From assembly GCF_000013385.1 (NCBI RefSeq), contig NC_007760.1, forward strand, positions 186,001-250,000: a stretch of 64,000 bases of DNA. The letters are read 5' to 3'. A program made the translations under genes and the position numbers. This document shows, piece after piece, positions 16,782 through 25,814 of this stretch. How positions within the stretch are numbered: position 1 is the stretch's first letter; every line of letters starts with the position of its first letter. Origin of the DNA: Anaeromyxobacter dehalogenans 2CP-C. GTDB taxonomy: Bacteria > Myxococcota > Myxococcia > Myxococcales > Anaeromyxobacteraceae. Below the pieces are notes generated by a model. That model had not been told where the DNA came from. It ran no database searches and saw only the letters and a program-made list of their open reading frames with translations.

Positions 16782-18647
16782 TCAGGGCGCCGGCGCGGCC
16801 GCGGCGCGGGGGGCGGGCTCGGACTCGCCCCGGAGCGCGCGCAGGATCCGCCCGGCCTGCCGGGCCATCCGCGCCGGCCCGTCGGGGAGCGGCCGGTCGT
16901 CGGGGTCGGTGATCTGCGCGCCGCCCATGCCGGCGTACATCGTGACCTTCAGGTCCTTGCCGATGGCGGCGTAGCGCGGCTCCCAGCCCACCGTCGAGAC
17001 CACGAACCGGTCCTCGGGCGCGTCGAACATGGACACGCCGTCGGCGTAGAGCGAGGGCGCGTGCCGCTCGCCGAGCAGCGAGAACAGCGTCGGCACCACG
17101 TCCACGTGGCTGGTGACCGTGTCGCGCACGCCGGCGGGCACGCCCGGCCCGAGCCACACCGCCGGCACGTGGATCTGCTCGTCGGTGACGGCCGAGCCGT
17201 GGCCGAGGTGCCCCTTCTGCCGGAACTCCTCGCCGTGGTCGCCGGTGAAGACCACGAGCGGCTCGCGCCCGCGGGTCCGCGCGAAGTCGTCGAGGAACGC
17301 GTCGAGCGCGCGGTCGAGCGCGTGCGCGGCGTTGCGGGCGCGGTTCTCGATCTCCTGGCCCGGCGCGCGGGTGGCCTTCAGGCCGCCCAGGCCGTCCCAG
17401 GCCGGCGCGAACACCTGGTCCTCGGGCTCGTGGAAGTAGTTGAAGTGGGTGCCGAAGAAGAAGAGGAACAGGAACACCGGGCGCGCCGGGTCGGCCCGGG
17501 CCGCGAACGCGCGGGCGCTCTTCAGCATCTGGGCGTCGCGGGTGGACGGGTCGTTCCCGTCGCACCAGGTCTCGAGGTCGGAGACCCCGCCGAACACGGT
17601 CTTCTGCAGGTCCATCCAGTCCACGCAGGAGGCCGCGCTGACCTTCACCTGGTAGCCGTTGTGGGTCAGCGCCGGGAACAGCGTCGGCTGGCGCCCCGCG
17701 CCGACCACCGCCTCGAGCTTCTGCGCCTGGAGCCCGTACACGAGCGAGAAGAGCGTGTAGTTCGTGGAGCTGGCGGCGGCGTAGTGCCGGGTGAAGCGCG
17801 CGCCGCCCTGGGCGCGCGCCCACAGGCGCGGCATGGTGCGCGCGTCGAGGTGCTCGGCGGGCAGGCTCTCCGCCACCACGAACAGGACGTCGGGCCGCGG
17901 CTCGAAGCGGAGCTCGGCGGGGTCCACGCCGGCCGGCAGCCGCTTCGAGGCGTTCGTGCCCTCGAAGGGATCGTTGGTGCGCTCGCCGAAGATCGAGCGC
18001 GCCAGCCCCTGCATGCGGATGGGCACCTGGAGCGGGAGCGTGGTGGAGGCGGCGAACACCGAGGAGCCGGCGAAGTAGGTGAGCCCGCCGCCGTACACCC
18101 GCTCCGCCGCGGAGAGGAGCAGGAGCGCGAGCGCCCACGGCCAGGTGCGGCGCGCGGGGGCCGCGAAGCGGCGCACGAACCAGGCGCCGGCGAGGACGTC
18201 CACCGCCACCAGCGCGAGCGCGCCCCCGAGGAACAGGAGCACGTCGGAGAGCGGCACGCCGGTCTCGCGCAGCGCGTTCGGCTGCAGCATGACGCGCAGG
18301 AAGAAGCCGTTCAGGTGGAAGCCCACCGACTGCAGCACCTTCGCGTCCACCGCCAGCCCGCCGGTGAGCAGCCCGGCCACGGCCCCCACCGCGAAGCGGT
18401 AGGCGCGCGGGGCGAGCGAGAACGGCAGCGCCAGCGCGAACGCCAGGAGCGCGAGGAGCAGCGCCTGCGGGAGGAACGTCGGCCAGAGCCAGGCGCGGTA
18501 CGGCGCCGGCGTGGCCTGGACGGCCTGCCCGATGGAGGTCGCGTACAGGGCGAGGAAGACCGGAACGTGGAGGAGCGCCCAGAGGAACGCCGGAAACCTG
18601 AGGCCGGACGGGCCCCCCCGCGGCGCGCCAGCGGGGTGCAGGAGCAT
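16782..18647 (-). CDS. Membrane-anchored sulfatase/phosphoglycerol-transferase family protein (YejM/LtaS-like)
   Basis: The 621-residue protein has about five N-terminal transmembrane helices (to about residue 190), then a large periplasmic alkaline-phosphatase-superfamily domain. The helix region includes VGFHLNGFFLRVM, as in YejM/DUF3413 proteins. Catalytic-type motifs are retained: VLFVVAESLPAEHLDARTMP (metal-binding Glu), SSTNYTLFSLVYGLQ (Thr nucleophile region) and VVFTGDHGEEFRQKGHLGHG (Asp-His pair). Relatives modify lipopolysaccharide or lipoteichoic acid or, in YejM, tune LPS synthesis. Which applies here is unknown. The following gene upstream on the same strand is a histidine kinase. 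Confidence 0.75.
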   Translation of the reverse strand: MLLHPAGAPRGGPSGLRFPAFLWALLHVPVFLALYATSIGQAVQATPAPYRAWLWPTFLPQALLLALLAFALALPFSLAPRAYRFAVGAVAGLLTGGLAVDAKVLQSVGFHLNGFFLRVMLQPNALRETGVPLSDVLLFLGGALALVAVDVLAGAWFVRRFAAPARRTWPWALALLLLSAAERVYGGGLTYFAGSSVFAASTTLPLQVPIRMQGLARSIFGERTNDPFEGTNASKRLPAGVDPAELRFEPRPDVLFVVAESLPAEHLDARTMPRLWARAQGGARFTRHYAAASSTNYTLFSLVYGLQAQKLEAVVGAGRQPTLFPALTHNGYQVKVSAASCVDWMDLQKTVFGGVSDLETWCDGNDPSTRDAQMLKSARAFAARADPARPVFLFLFFFGTHFNYFHEPEDQVFAPAWDGLGGLKATRAPGQEIENRARNAAHALDRALDAFLDDFARTRGREPLVVFTGDHGEEFRQKGHLGHGSAVTDEQIHVPAVWLGPGVPAGVRDTVTSHVDVVPTLFSLLGERHAPSLYADGVSMFDAPEDRFVVSTVGWEPRYAAIGKDLKVTMYAGMGGAQITDPDDRPLPDGPARMARQAGRILRALRGESEPAPRAAAAPAP

Positions 18648-18659
18648 CGGGCGCGGAAC

Positions 18660-19829
18660 CTAGCACCGGCGGCTGCGCCACGCCAGCCAGCGCAGCGCCC
18701 GCGCGGGCGCCCGGGCCAGCGCGCCCCCCGCCGCGCGGGGGAGCCCGCGCAGCGGCGCCACCGCGCCCGCCGGGAGCCGCAGCGTGAACTCGGCGCCGTG
18801 GCCGGGCCGGCTCTCCACCGTCACCGTGCCGCCGAGCGCGAGCGCCTCGCGGCGCGCGATCCAGAGGCCGAGCCCGAGGCCGCCGTAGTGGCGGGCCGAC
18901 ACCGCCCGCGCGTAGCGGTCGAAGATGGCGGCGCGGCGCTCCGGCGGGATGCCGATGCCGTGGTCGCGCACCGAGAGCCGGGCCTGCGCGCCCTCGGCGC
19001 GGACCGTCACCTCGATCGGCCGCCCCTGCCCGTACTTGGCGGCGTTCGCGAGCAGGCTGGCGAGCGCGCGATCGACCCGCGTGCGATCCCAGCGCCCGCT
19101 CACCGGGCCCTCGGCGCGAACCGTGACGTCGCAGCGGGCGCGGTCGAACAGCTCGCGGCGCGCGTCCACCGCGTCGTTCGCCAGCGCCCCGAGGTCCACC
19201 TCCTCGAGCGCGAGCGGCTCCGCGGCCGCGCGCGCGTCCACCAGCAGGCGCGAGACCAGCTCGGCGAGCCGTCGCGCGGCGCGATCGGCGCGCGACAGGT
19301 GCCCCCGCGCCGCCTCGTCGCCGCGCCGGGCCGCGTCGCGCCCCGCGGCGCCGAGCTCCAGGAACAGGGCGGTGAGCGGCGTCTTCAGCTCGTGGGCGGC
19401 GAGGCCGAGGAACTCGTCGCGGGTGCGCAGCGCCGCCTCGGCCTGGGCGCGCCCGTCGCGGTCGGCGCGCGAGGCGCGCAGCGCGCGGAGCAGCGTCATC
19501 GAGGCGAGCGCGCCGCCCAGCACCGCCGCGGCGAGCGAGGCCCCGAACAGCACGCCCTCGTGATCGCCGCCGGGCAGCAGCGCGTCCCCCGCGCCGAGGC
19601 CGATGGCGGCGAGGAGCGCCGTCTCGGCCGCGAGCAGGGCGCACACGCCGAACATGGCGAGCGCCGGCCACGCCTCGGGGCGCACCGCCGCCGAGGCGGC
19701 GCGCGGGCGCCGCAGGCTCGTCTCCTTCCCGGGGCCGGCCTCGCCGGCCCCGCCGTCCTGGCCGTCCCCCCGCCCCGGCTCGACCGTCTCCGGCCGCACC
19801 GGGCCCCGGCTCGCTGCGCTGCTGATCAT
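18660..19829 (-). CDS. Orphan membrane sensor histidine kinase
   Basis: The 389-residue protein has two transmembrane helices (about residues 54-78 and 93-115) separated by a very short periplasmic loop. A HisKA dimerisation helix follows with phosphorylated His146 in FLGLAAHELKTPLTALF. The HATPase domain carries an N box (LLANAAKYGQG), G1 (VRDHGIGIPPERR), an F-type segment (FDRYARA) and G2 (GGLGLGLWIARR). The tiny extracytoplasmic loop suggests an intramembrane or cytoplasmic signal. No response regulator is adjacent. The ATG at 19829 is chosen because GGTGA lies six bases upstream and the longer frame adds low-complexity sequence. It ends 12 nt from the sulfatase gene and may be co-transcribed with it. 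Confidence 0.85.
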   Translation of the reverse strand: MISSAASRGPVRPETVEPGRGDGQDGGAGEAGPGKETSLRRPRAASAAVRPEAWPALAMFGVCALLAAETALLAAIGLGAGDALLPGGDHEGVLFGASLAAAVLGGALASMTLLRALRASRADRDGRAQAEAALRTRDEFLGLAAHELKTPLTALFLELGAAGRDAARRGDEAARGHLSRADRAARRLAELVSRLLVDARAAAEPLALEEVDLGALANDAVDARRELFDRARCDVTVRAEGPVSGRWDRTRVDRALASLLANAAKYGQGRPIEVTVRAEGAQARLSVRDHGIGIPPERRAAIFDRYARAVSARHYGGLGLGLWIARREALALGGTVTVESRPGHGAEFTLRLPAGAVAPLRGLPRAAGGALARAPARALRWLAWRSRRC

Positions 19830-20000
19830 CGGGGTCACCTCGAGCTGGCGCGGTCGCGCGGCTCGACAAGAGCGGGCGGCAGGATACTCCCTGGAGCCGG
19901 GAGCGAAATTGCCCCCGCGGGTCGGCGCCCGCACGAGGAAGGCGCGGCGCGGCCGCGCGCTCGCTCGCTCGGGCGCACGCGGGCGGGGCGCCGGTCGCCG

Positions 20001-20429
20001 TCAGCGCGGGGGCGGCGCGAGCCGCATCGCGAGCAGCGGGCGGCCGCAGCCGGGGCAGGCCGGATCGCCGGGCTCGTCGGAGAAGATCTCGCACGCGGGG
20101 CAGTGGTGGCGCACCGCCGACCCGCCGGCGCCGGGTGCGTCGTGCGGGTACATCGCCGCGAAGCCGCGCGCCAGCGCGGAGAAGTACGCGTACCTCGCCT
20201 CGGGCGTGAGGTCGTCGGGCAGCGGCGCGCGGCGGAAGGTGCGGCCCGCGACCACCCGCGGCGCGCCGTCGCCGCGCGCGGCGGCGAGCGCCTCCGGCGT
20301 GCGCGAGGGCCAGGGGAGGTCGGTGAACCAGCGCGCGCGGAACGCGATCCAGTCGGCGGGCGCGCGGACCTCGGCCAGCTCGGCCTGGAACGCCTCGAGG
20401 CGGGACATGAAGGCGGGCTCGAACGGCAT
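20001..20429 (-). CDS. Small protein with C-terminal zinc ribbon
   Basis: The 142-residue protein has a helical N-terminal part rich in aromatic and acidic residues (DWIAFRARWFTDLPWPSRTP). It ends with a rubredoxin-like zinc ribbon, HHCPACEIFSDEPGDPACPGCG, whose four cysteines form two CPxC knuckles. No specific family is recognised. It is divergent from the methyltransferase gene at 20505. The ATG at 20429 gives the longest plausible product; another Met seven codons later is possible. Confidence 0.6.
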   Translation of the reverse strand: MPFEPAFMSRLEAFQAELAEVRAPADWIAFRARWFTDLPWPSRTPEALAAARGDGAPRVVAGRTFRRAPLPDDLTPEARYAYFSALARGFAAMYPHDAPGAGGSAVRHHCPACEIFSDEPGDPACPGCGRPLLAMRLAPPPR

Positions 20430-20504
20430 GGGGCGATCTTGCGCCCGGGCCGCGCGCGGGACAAGAAGGGGGGCGCGCCGCCCGCGGCGGCGCCGGAGGA
20501 TGCC

Positions 20505-21098
20505 ATGGCCGACTCGCAGCGCCGCGCGTTCGACGATCGCTACCGCGAGGGCACGCCGCCCTGGGACATCGGGCGCCCGCAGGCGGAGCTGGTGGCGCTG
20601 GCGGAGGCGGGCGAGATCGTCGGCGACACGCTCGACGTGGGCTGCGGCACCGGCGAGAACGCGCTCCACCTCGCCGCGCTCGGCAAGCGGGTCATGGGCG
20701 TGGACGGCTCGCCCACCGCGATCGCGCGGGCCCGCGAGAAGGCGGCCGCGCGCGGGCTCTCGGTGCCGTTCCTGGTGGCCGACGCGCTCGACCTGAAGGC
20801 GCTGCACCGGCGCTTCGAGACCGCGGTGGACTGCGGCCTGTTCCACGTGTTCGACCGCGCCGAGCGGCGGACCTACGCGCACTCGCTCACCGAGGTGCTG
20901 TCGCCGGGCTCGACGCTGCACCTGCTCTGCTTCTCCGACGAGGAGCCACCCGGCCCCGGCCCGTTCCGGATCTCCGAGTCCGACGTGGGCGACGCGTTCC
21001 GGTCGATCTTCGCTCTGACCCGGATCCGGGAGGCGCGCTTCGAGCGGCTCGGCGCCGACCCGGCGCGCGCGTGGCTCGCGACGCTCGTCCGGATCTAG
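20505..21098 (+). CDS. Class I SAM-dependent methyltransferase
   Basis: This 197-residue protein has the Rossmann SAM motif LDVGCGTGENALHLAALG near residue 45, an acidic ribose-binding strand (VMGVDGSPTAIARA), FLVADALDL as motif II and a SMALL-molecule-type C-terminal half (FRISESDVGDAF). The N-terminal WDIGRPQAELV occurs in a widespread subgroup that includes thiol- and small-molecule methyltransferases. The substrate is unknown. A GGAGGA sequence lies upstream of the ATG, and a bidirectional terminator hairpin follows the stop. Confidence 0.8.
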   Translation: MADSQRRAFDDRYREGTPPWDIGRPQAELVALAEAGEIVGDTLDVGCGTGENALHLAALGKRVMGVDGSPTAIARAREKAAARGLSVPFLVADALDLKALHRRFETAVDCGLFHVFDRAERRTYAHSLTEVLSPGSTLHLLCFSDEEPPGPGPFRISESDVGDAFRSIFALTRIREARFERLGADPARAWLATLVRI

Positions 21099-21105
21099 GA
21101 AAGGA

Positions 21106-21138
21106 AACGGCCGCGCCCCTCGCAGGAGCGCGGCCGTT
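21106..21138. terminator. Bidirectional intrinsic terminator hairpin
   Basis: A perfect 11-bp inverted repeat (AACGGCCGCGC at 21106-21116 and GCGCGGCCGTT at 21128-21138) separates the convergent methyltransferase and Tsx-like genes. There is an A-rich run on the left and TT on the right. Confidence 0.75.
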
Positions 21139-21161
21139 CACACGCGGATCGAGGTTCGGCC

Positions 21162-21959
21162 CTAGAACACCGTCCACTGCACCATCGCCTGCGGCGCCGA
21201 GGAGGTCTCCTCGAACGAGCCCAGGCTGTAGTAGTGCAGCCACCACTCGACGCCGACGTACAGCTTGCCGGCCTTGCCGCCGAACGGCGCGAGCGCGTCC
21301 ACGAGCAGCTGCGGCTGCGACCAGATCTCCACGCCGTTGTCCGACCCGGTGTAGAAGCCGCCCTCGTCCTTCAGGCCGTTCACGTCGATGAAGCCGGTGA
21401 ACAGGAACGGCACCTTGCCGACCGCGAACGGCACGGTCCAGAACGGCGACACCTGCCAGCCGTGGCGGTTGAAGTTGTCGTAGCGGTAGTACGCGTTCAG
21501 GCCGAGCACCCAGCCGGCCGGCACGGCGAAGTCGAGGCCGAGGCCGCCCATGTACGCGTAGAAGCCGGCGCCCTGGTTCACCTCGCCCGCGAAGCCCCAG
21601 TTCCGGATGACGCCGAACAGCGGCTCCTTCTGGCCGAGGAGCTGGTTCACGAACAGGCGGGGGTGCCACTCGACGTACGCGTCCGTCCACTGCGTGTCGT
21701 CGGTCTCGAAGCGGCCGCGCGACAGGTCGAAGAACGCGAAGTTGTCGCCGTACTCCCACGTCGAGAAGTGGTTCAGCGTCAGCGTGGTCTTGGTCCCGTC
21801 CTTCAGCTTGCCGGCGAACGAGGTGTCGATCGCCTTGTCGAAGTTCCAGCCCTGGAGGAGCTGGACGTTGGTGGTGGAGAAGCCGCCCGCGCGCGCCGCC
21901 GGAGCCGCGGCGACGAGGGCGAGCAGGAACGAGGCACGGAGGAGGCTGCGAAGGGTCAT
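21162..21959 (-). CDS. Tsx-like nucleoside-specific outer-membrane channel (DUF5020)
   Basis: This 265-residue protein has a cleavable signal peptide (ALVAAAPAARA-GG) and then alternating amphipathic strands rich in Trp, Tyr and Phe, ending with a C-terminal Phe (QWTVF), the outer-membrane barrel insertion signal. The opening NVQLLQGWNF and central NWGFAGEVNQGAGFYAYMG resemble the Tsx/DUF5020 family, 12-strand channels for nucleosides. Specificity is inferred only from the family. It is a monocistronic unit: terminator hairpin downstream and 45 nt to astA, which lies upstream on the same strand. Confidence 0.75.
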   Translation of the reverse strand: MTLRSLLRASFLLALVAAAPAARAGGFSTTNVQLLQGWNFDKAIDTSFAGKLKDGTKTTLTLNHFSTWEYGDNFAFFDLSRGRFETDDTQWTDAYVEWHPRLFVNQLLGQKEPLFGVIRNWGFAGEVNQGAGFYAYMGGLGLDFAVPAGWVLGLNAYYRYDNFNRHGWQVSPFWTVPFAVGKVPFLFTGFIDVNGLKDEGGFYTGSDNGVEIWSQPQLLVDALAPFGGKAGKLYVGVEWWLHYYSLGSFEETSSAPQAMVQWTVF

Positions 21960-22004
21960 GCCGCGCCTTCTAGCCCACTCAAAGGGCAGACCGGAAGGGG
22001 CTTC

Positions 22005-23051
22005 TCAGCGCGCTCCCCCGTCGAACGGGACGACGTGCGCCCGCTCGCCCGGCCGCGCCTCCAGAACCTCCCGTGCGCGCTCGGGAATCCAGACGTTGGT
22101 CCCGTCCAGCCGCGCCTCGGCGCGCACCGCCCGAAAGCGGGTCCGCCCCTCTCCGCGGGTCACCGCGATCAGGCAGTCCTCGCCCCCGTGCAGGCCGGCG
22201 TCGAGCGGCCCGGGCGCGAGGCGGGCGCGGCGGTAGGCGCGCACCAGCGTGATCTCGGCGAGCGTCGCCTCGTAGTGCGGGCCGCCGTCGAACGGGTCGA
22301 TGCGGTCCACGTAGCGGAAGCCGATCTTCTCGAGCATCCGCCGCACCGGCTCGGTGTCCGGGCCCACCTTCCCGAGCAGGCGGCGGACCGCCGGCGAGAA
22401 CAGCGTCGCGTACACGTCGGAGGGCGGGAAGAGCTGCTGGATGAACTCCTTGTTCTCGCGGCTCTTCTTGTCGGCCTCCTGGTAGTCGAGGTCGGTGAAG
22501 CGCTTGCCGAACGCCTCCCAGAACAGGCTGCGGCCGTCCTTCGTGAGCGGCGGCATGAGCTCGGCGAGGACGCGCTCGCGGAAGCGGTCGCGGAACATCG
22601 CCATGTAGAGGAAGCGAACGAACGCGAGCTGCTTGCCCGCGCGCGCCTCGCCGCCGCGCTGTCCCGGGTGCACCACCAGGCCGCCGATCTCGGTGGGGCC
22701 GTCGAAGTGGTAGCCGATGGAGAGGACCTGGTGCTTGAAGTGCCGGTCGATGGTGGACGAGTAGTGCTCGCGCTCCGAGACGTCGAAGAACGTGCAGGGC
22801 GACTCGCGGGTGCCGTGCTGCGCGATGATCATCGAGGTGCCGACGATCCGGCGCGTGCGCGGCTCCTCCGCCACGAAGACGTAGGCCCGCTCCAGCGGGT
22901 TGCGGATCTTCCCGGCGAAGCTCCGCACCGAGCGATCGACGATCCCCGAGAGCGCGCGCTCGTCGTCGGGGAGGTTGACGGTGTTGAGCACCTTCGCCAG
23001 GGCGGAGAGCCCCGCGAGGTCCGTCTTCTGGGCGTCCCTGAGGAGCAGCAT
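22005..23051 (-). CDS. astA: Arginine N-succinyltransferase (AstA-type)
   Basis: The 348-residue protein aligns along its whole length with AstA: an N-terminal GNAT-like start ([18 protein letters not shown]), [40 protein letters not shown] and the C-terminal [21 protein letters not shown]. The family transfers succinyl from succinyl-CoA to the arginine alpha-amino group, the first step of the AST catabolic pathway. None of the other ast genes (astB, C, D, E) is adjacent, so a complete pathway is not shown and another substrate is possible. The ATG at 23051 is preferred over a GTG 42 nt upstream because it matches the family N-terminus. Confidence 0.88.
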   Translation of the reverse strand: MLLLRDAQKTDLAGLSALAKVLNTVNLPDDERALSGIVDRSVRSFAGKIRNPLERAYVFVAEEPRTRRIVGTSMIIAQHGTRESPCTFFDVSEREHYSSTIDRHFKHQVLSIGYHFDGPTEIGGLVVHPGQRGGEARAGKQLAFVRFLYMAMFRDRFRERVLAELMPPLTKDGRSLFWEAFGKRFTDLDYQEADKKSRENKEFIQQLFPPSDVYATLFSPAVRRLLGKVGPDTEPVRRMLEKIGFRYVDRIDPFDGGPHYEATLAEITLVRAYRRARLAPGPLDAGLHGGEDCLIAVTRGEGRTRFRAVRAEARLDGTNVWIPERAREVLEARPGERAHVVPFDGGAR

Positions 23052-23205
23052 GCGGACCGGATCCGTGGCTGGAGGCGGGCCCGGGTCTAGCACGGGGCTC
23101 GGGGCCTGTCACGGAGCGCAGCGGGCCGCGGGGAGGCCCCCGCCGGCCCGCCGCGGCGGCGCTCCGGCGTTGAAAGCCGGGCCGCCGCGTGCCATGGAAG
23201 GACGC

Positions 23206-23655
<450 letters not shown>

Positions 23656-23672
23656 GGAAGGAGAGGCTTGCG

Positions 23673-24017
23673 ATGAGCGACTGCCTGTTCTGCAAGATCG
23701 CGCGGGGCGAGCTCCCCGCCAAGCTGGTGCACCAGGACGCCGACACGGTGGCGTTCGTGGACGTCAACCCGCAGGCGCCCACGCACCTGCTGGTCATCCC
23801 GCGCAAGCACATCCCCACCGTGAACGACCTCTCCGCCGAGGACGAGGCGCTCATGGGGAAGCTGTACCGGGTGGCGGCGGCGCTCGCGAAGGAGCGCGGG
23901 GTGGACGGGTCCGGCTGGCGCGCCGTCGTGAACACGCACGGCGACGCGGGGCAGACCGTGTTCCACGTCCACCTGCACCTGCTCGGCGGCCGCCGCATGG
24001 CCTGGCCCCCGGGCTAG
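23673..24017 (+). CDS. HIT family nucleotide-binding hydrolase (HinT-like)
   Basis: The 114-residue protein has the HinT/PKCI pattern: an N-terminal CLFCKIARGELPAKLV, the central THLLVIPRKHIPT and the histidine triad HVHLHLLGGRRMAWPPG at the C-terminus. HinT enzymes hydrolyse nucleoside phosphoramidates and acyl-adenylates in the cytoplasm. It follows dtd by 17 nt with AAGGAGAGG positioned before the ATG, so it is likely co-transcribed. Confidence 0.92.
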   Translation: MSDCLFCKIARGELPAKLVHQDADTVAFVDVNPQAPTHLLVIPRKHIPTVNDLSAEDEALMGKLYRVAAALAKERGVDGSGWRAVVNTHGDAGQTVFHVHLHLLGGRRMAWPPG

Positions 24018-24032
24018 GCGTTCACCCGAGGT

Positions 24033-24740
24033 TCACGGCCCCGGCGCCGCGCCCTGCCGGGCCAGCCGGTTCGCCGCCGCCGCGGCGAGCGCGGCGTTCC
24101 CGAGCAGGAGCCGGGCCTGGAACAGGTCCCCGCGCGCGAGCGCCTCCCGCGCCGCCGCGAGGTCGCGGGCGCCCGCCTCGGCCTGCGCCGCCTCCTCCGC
24201 CGCGCCCCGCCGGCCTGCCTCGGCCCGCGCCGCCTGCAGCGCCGCCGCGTCCTGGGCCAGCGCCGCGTCCACGCCGCTCGCGTCGCCCGCCGCGAGCGCG
24301 CGGAGCGCGCCGTCCATCCGCTGCAGGGCCCCGCCGGTCGCCTGCGCGCGCTCGGCCGGCGAGCGGGCGGCGGCCTCGGCCTCGGCGGCGCGCCGGGCTC
24401 GCGCCTCGGCGAGCTCCTGCTCGACCTCGGCCGTCCGCGCCTCCGACGCGGCGCTCGACGCCCGCAGCGCCTCGACCTCGGTCCGCAGCGCCTCCACCTG
24501 CGTGCGGAGCTGGTCCATCTCCGCCTGGGCCGCGGCGGCGGCGCGCTCCGCCTGCGCCGTATCGGCGGCGCGCTCCGCCCGTGCCGCAGCGTCGGCGCGC
24601 TCCGGCTGCGCGGCCGCGTCGGCGCGCTCCGCCGGCGCGGCGGCGGGCGGAGGTGCTTGCCCCGCGCCGCCCTCCCGCTCCGGCGCCGCCTGCCCGAGCG
24701 CGAGGCCGAGGCCGAGCGCGATGGCGAGGAGGGGCGTCAT
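24033..24740 (-). CDS. Exported Ala/Glu-rich coiled-coil protein
   Basis: The 235-residue protein has a signal-like start (TPLLAIALGLGLALGQAAP), a low-complexity region of nine-residue repeats beginning ERAD (residues 38-73), then a heptad-rich coiled coil (MDQLRTQVEALRTEVEALRA onwards) and a helical C-terminal half. No enzyme motif is visible. It probably acts as a periplasmic or envelope-associated structural protein. It is convergent with the HIT gene and divergent from the citE-like gene. Assignment beyond coiled coil is not possible. Confidence 0.6.
   Translation of the reverse strand: MTPLLAIALGLGLALGQAAPEREGGAGQAPPPAAAPAERADAAAQPERADAAARAERAADTAQAERAAAAAQAEMDQLRTQVEALRTEVEALRASSAASEARTAEVEQELAEARARRAAEAEAAARSPAERAQATGGALQRMDGALRALAAGDASGVDAALAQDAAALQAARAEAGRRGAAEEAAQAEAGARDLAAAREALARGDLFQARLLLGNAALAAAAANRLARQGAAPGP
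24522..24629 (-). repeat. Four tandem 27-bp repeats inside the coiled-coil gene
   Basis: Four in-frame copies of a nine-codon unit (ERADAAAQP, ERADAAARA, ERAADTAQA, ERAAAAAQA) lie between the signal sequence and the coiled coil. The DNA copies share GGCGCGCTCCG on the plus strand. The array is prone to copy-number change. Confidence 0.7.
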
Positions 24741-24848
24741 GCCTCGACCATCGTGACGCCGGCGCGCGCCGGCAACGGCTCCCACCTTCCGCGCGGCGGC
24801 CCGCTCTGGCACGCTCGCTCGACGCCGTCCACCGTCCGAGGAGCCTCG

Positions 24849-25742
24849 ATGCCCGTCGTCCGCCCCCGCCGCAGCGCCCTGTACCTGCCCGGCTCGAACG
24901 CGCGGGCGATCGAGAAGGCGCGCACGCTGCCCGCCGACGCGCTCATCCTCGACCTGGAGGACGCGGTGGCGCCCGCCGCGAAGGACGCGGCCCGCGCCCA
25001 GGTGGTGGCCGCGCTCGCGCAGGGCGGCTTCGGCCGGCGCGAGCGCGTGGTGCGCGTGAACGGGCTCGGCACGCCCTGGGGCGCGGCGGATCTCGCGGCG
25101 CTGGCCCGCGCCGGCGCCGACGCGATCTGCCTGCCCAAGGTCGAGCGCGCCGCCGAGGTGCACGCCGCCGTGCAGGCGCTCGCCGCGGGCCACGCGCCGG
25201 CGGGGCTCGCGCTCTGGTGCATGATCGAGACGCCGCGCGGCGTGCTGGCGGCCGGCGAGATCGCCGGGGCGTCGCCGCGGGTGGCGTGCCTGGTGGCCGG
25301 CACGAGCGACCTCGTGAAGGACCTCGGCGCTCGCCACACCGCGGGCCGCGCCGAGGTGCTCACCAGCCTGTCGCTCGTCCTGCTCGCCGCCCGGGCGCAC
25401 GGCCTGGCCGCGCTCGACGGCGTGTTCCTCGACCTCGAGGACGCCGCGGGGCTGGAGGCCGCGTGCCGTCAGGGGCGCGACCTCGGCTTCGACGGCAAGA
25501 CGCTCATCCACCCGAAGCAGCTCGAGCCGGCGAACCGCGCCTTCGCGCCGGACGCCGAGGAGCTCGGGCGGGCGCGGCGGGTGATCGCGGCGCACGCCGA
25601 GGCCGAGGCGGCCGGGCTGGGCGTCACGGTGGTGGACGGGCGCCTGGTGGAGGCGCTGCACGTCGAGGCGGCGCGCCGGACCGTGGCGCTCGCCGAGGCC
25701 ATCGCGGCGGGGCCCGGCGGGGCGGGCCCGCACGCAGGGTGA
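24849..25742 (+). CDS. CitE-like CoA ester lyase (HpcH/HpaI aldolase family)
   Basis: The 297-residue TIM-barrel protein resembles stand-alone CitE/Mcl-type enzymes that cleave or form malyl-, citramalyl- or related CoA thioesters. Visible motifs are RRSALYLPGSNARAIEKA, the strand ILDLEDAVAP, the metal ligand in MIETPRGVLAAGEIA, a second acidic site in AGTSDLVKDLGAR and the C-terminal FDGKTLIHPKQLEPANRAF. No citrate lyase alpha or gamma gene is nearby, so it is not part of citrate lyase. The precise substrate is unknown. GAGGAG precedes the ATG. It lies just upstream of the aro operon, which appears to have its own promoter. Confidence 0.82.
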   Translation: MPVVRPRRSALYLPGSNARAIEKARTLPADALILDLEDAVAPAAKDAARAQVVAALAQGGFGRRERVVRVNGLGTPWGAADLAALARAGADAICLPKVERAAEVHAAVQALAAGHAPAGLALWCMIETPRGVLAAGEIAGASPRVACLVAGTSDLVKDLGARHTAGRAEVLTSLSLVLLAARAHGLAALDGVFLDLEDAAGLEAACRQGRDLGFDGKTLIHPKQLEPANRAFAPDAEELGRARRVIAAHAEAEAAGLGVTVVDGRLVEALHVEAARRTVALAEAIAAGPGGAGPHAG

Positions 25743-25769
25743 CGCAAGACCGCGTGGATCCGGCGGAAA

Positions 25770-25785
25770 GCGGGTGGACACCCGC
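25770..25785. promoter_or_regulatory. Perfect 16-bp palindrome, candidate operator of the aro operon
   Basis: GCGGGTG-GA-CACCCGC is a 7-bp perfect inverted repeat with a two-base centre. That is too tight for a good RNA hairpin but ideal for a dimeric repressor. It overlaps the candidate -35 box TGGACA (25775-25780) of aroH. Confidence 0.5.
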
Positions 25786-25803
25786 CCCCCCGTTTCCTAC
25801 ACT
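25775..25803 (+). promoter_or_regulatory. Candidate sigma-70 promoter of the aromatic operon
   Basis: TGGACA (25775-25780, five of six matches) and TACACT (25798-25803, four of six) are separated by exactly 17 bp. The predicted start of transcription is near 25810, leaving about five bases before the aroH ATG at 25815. Confidence 0.55.
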
Positions 25804-25814
25804 GTTCGGCTCCC

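Noticed and set aside
22974-22990. TTGAC-GGTG-TTGAG inside astA as an additional FNR-like site
   Set aside because: The second half does not fit GTCAA and the position is within a coding region.
24810-24830. TGGCACG resembling a sigma-54 -24 element upstream of the CitE-like gene
   Set aside because: The -12 GC is not at the required ten-base spacing and the gene has an ordinary Shine-Dalgarno.
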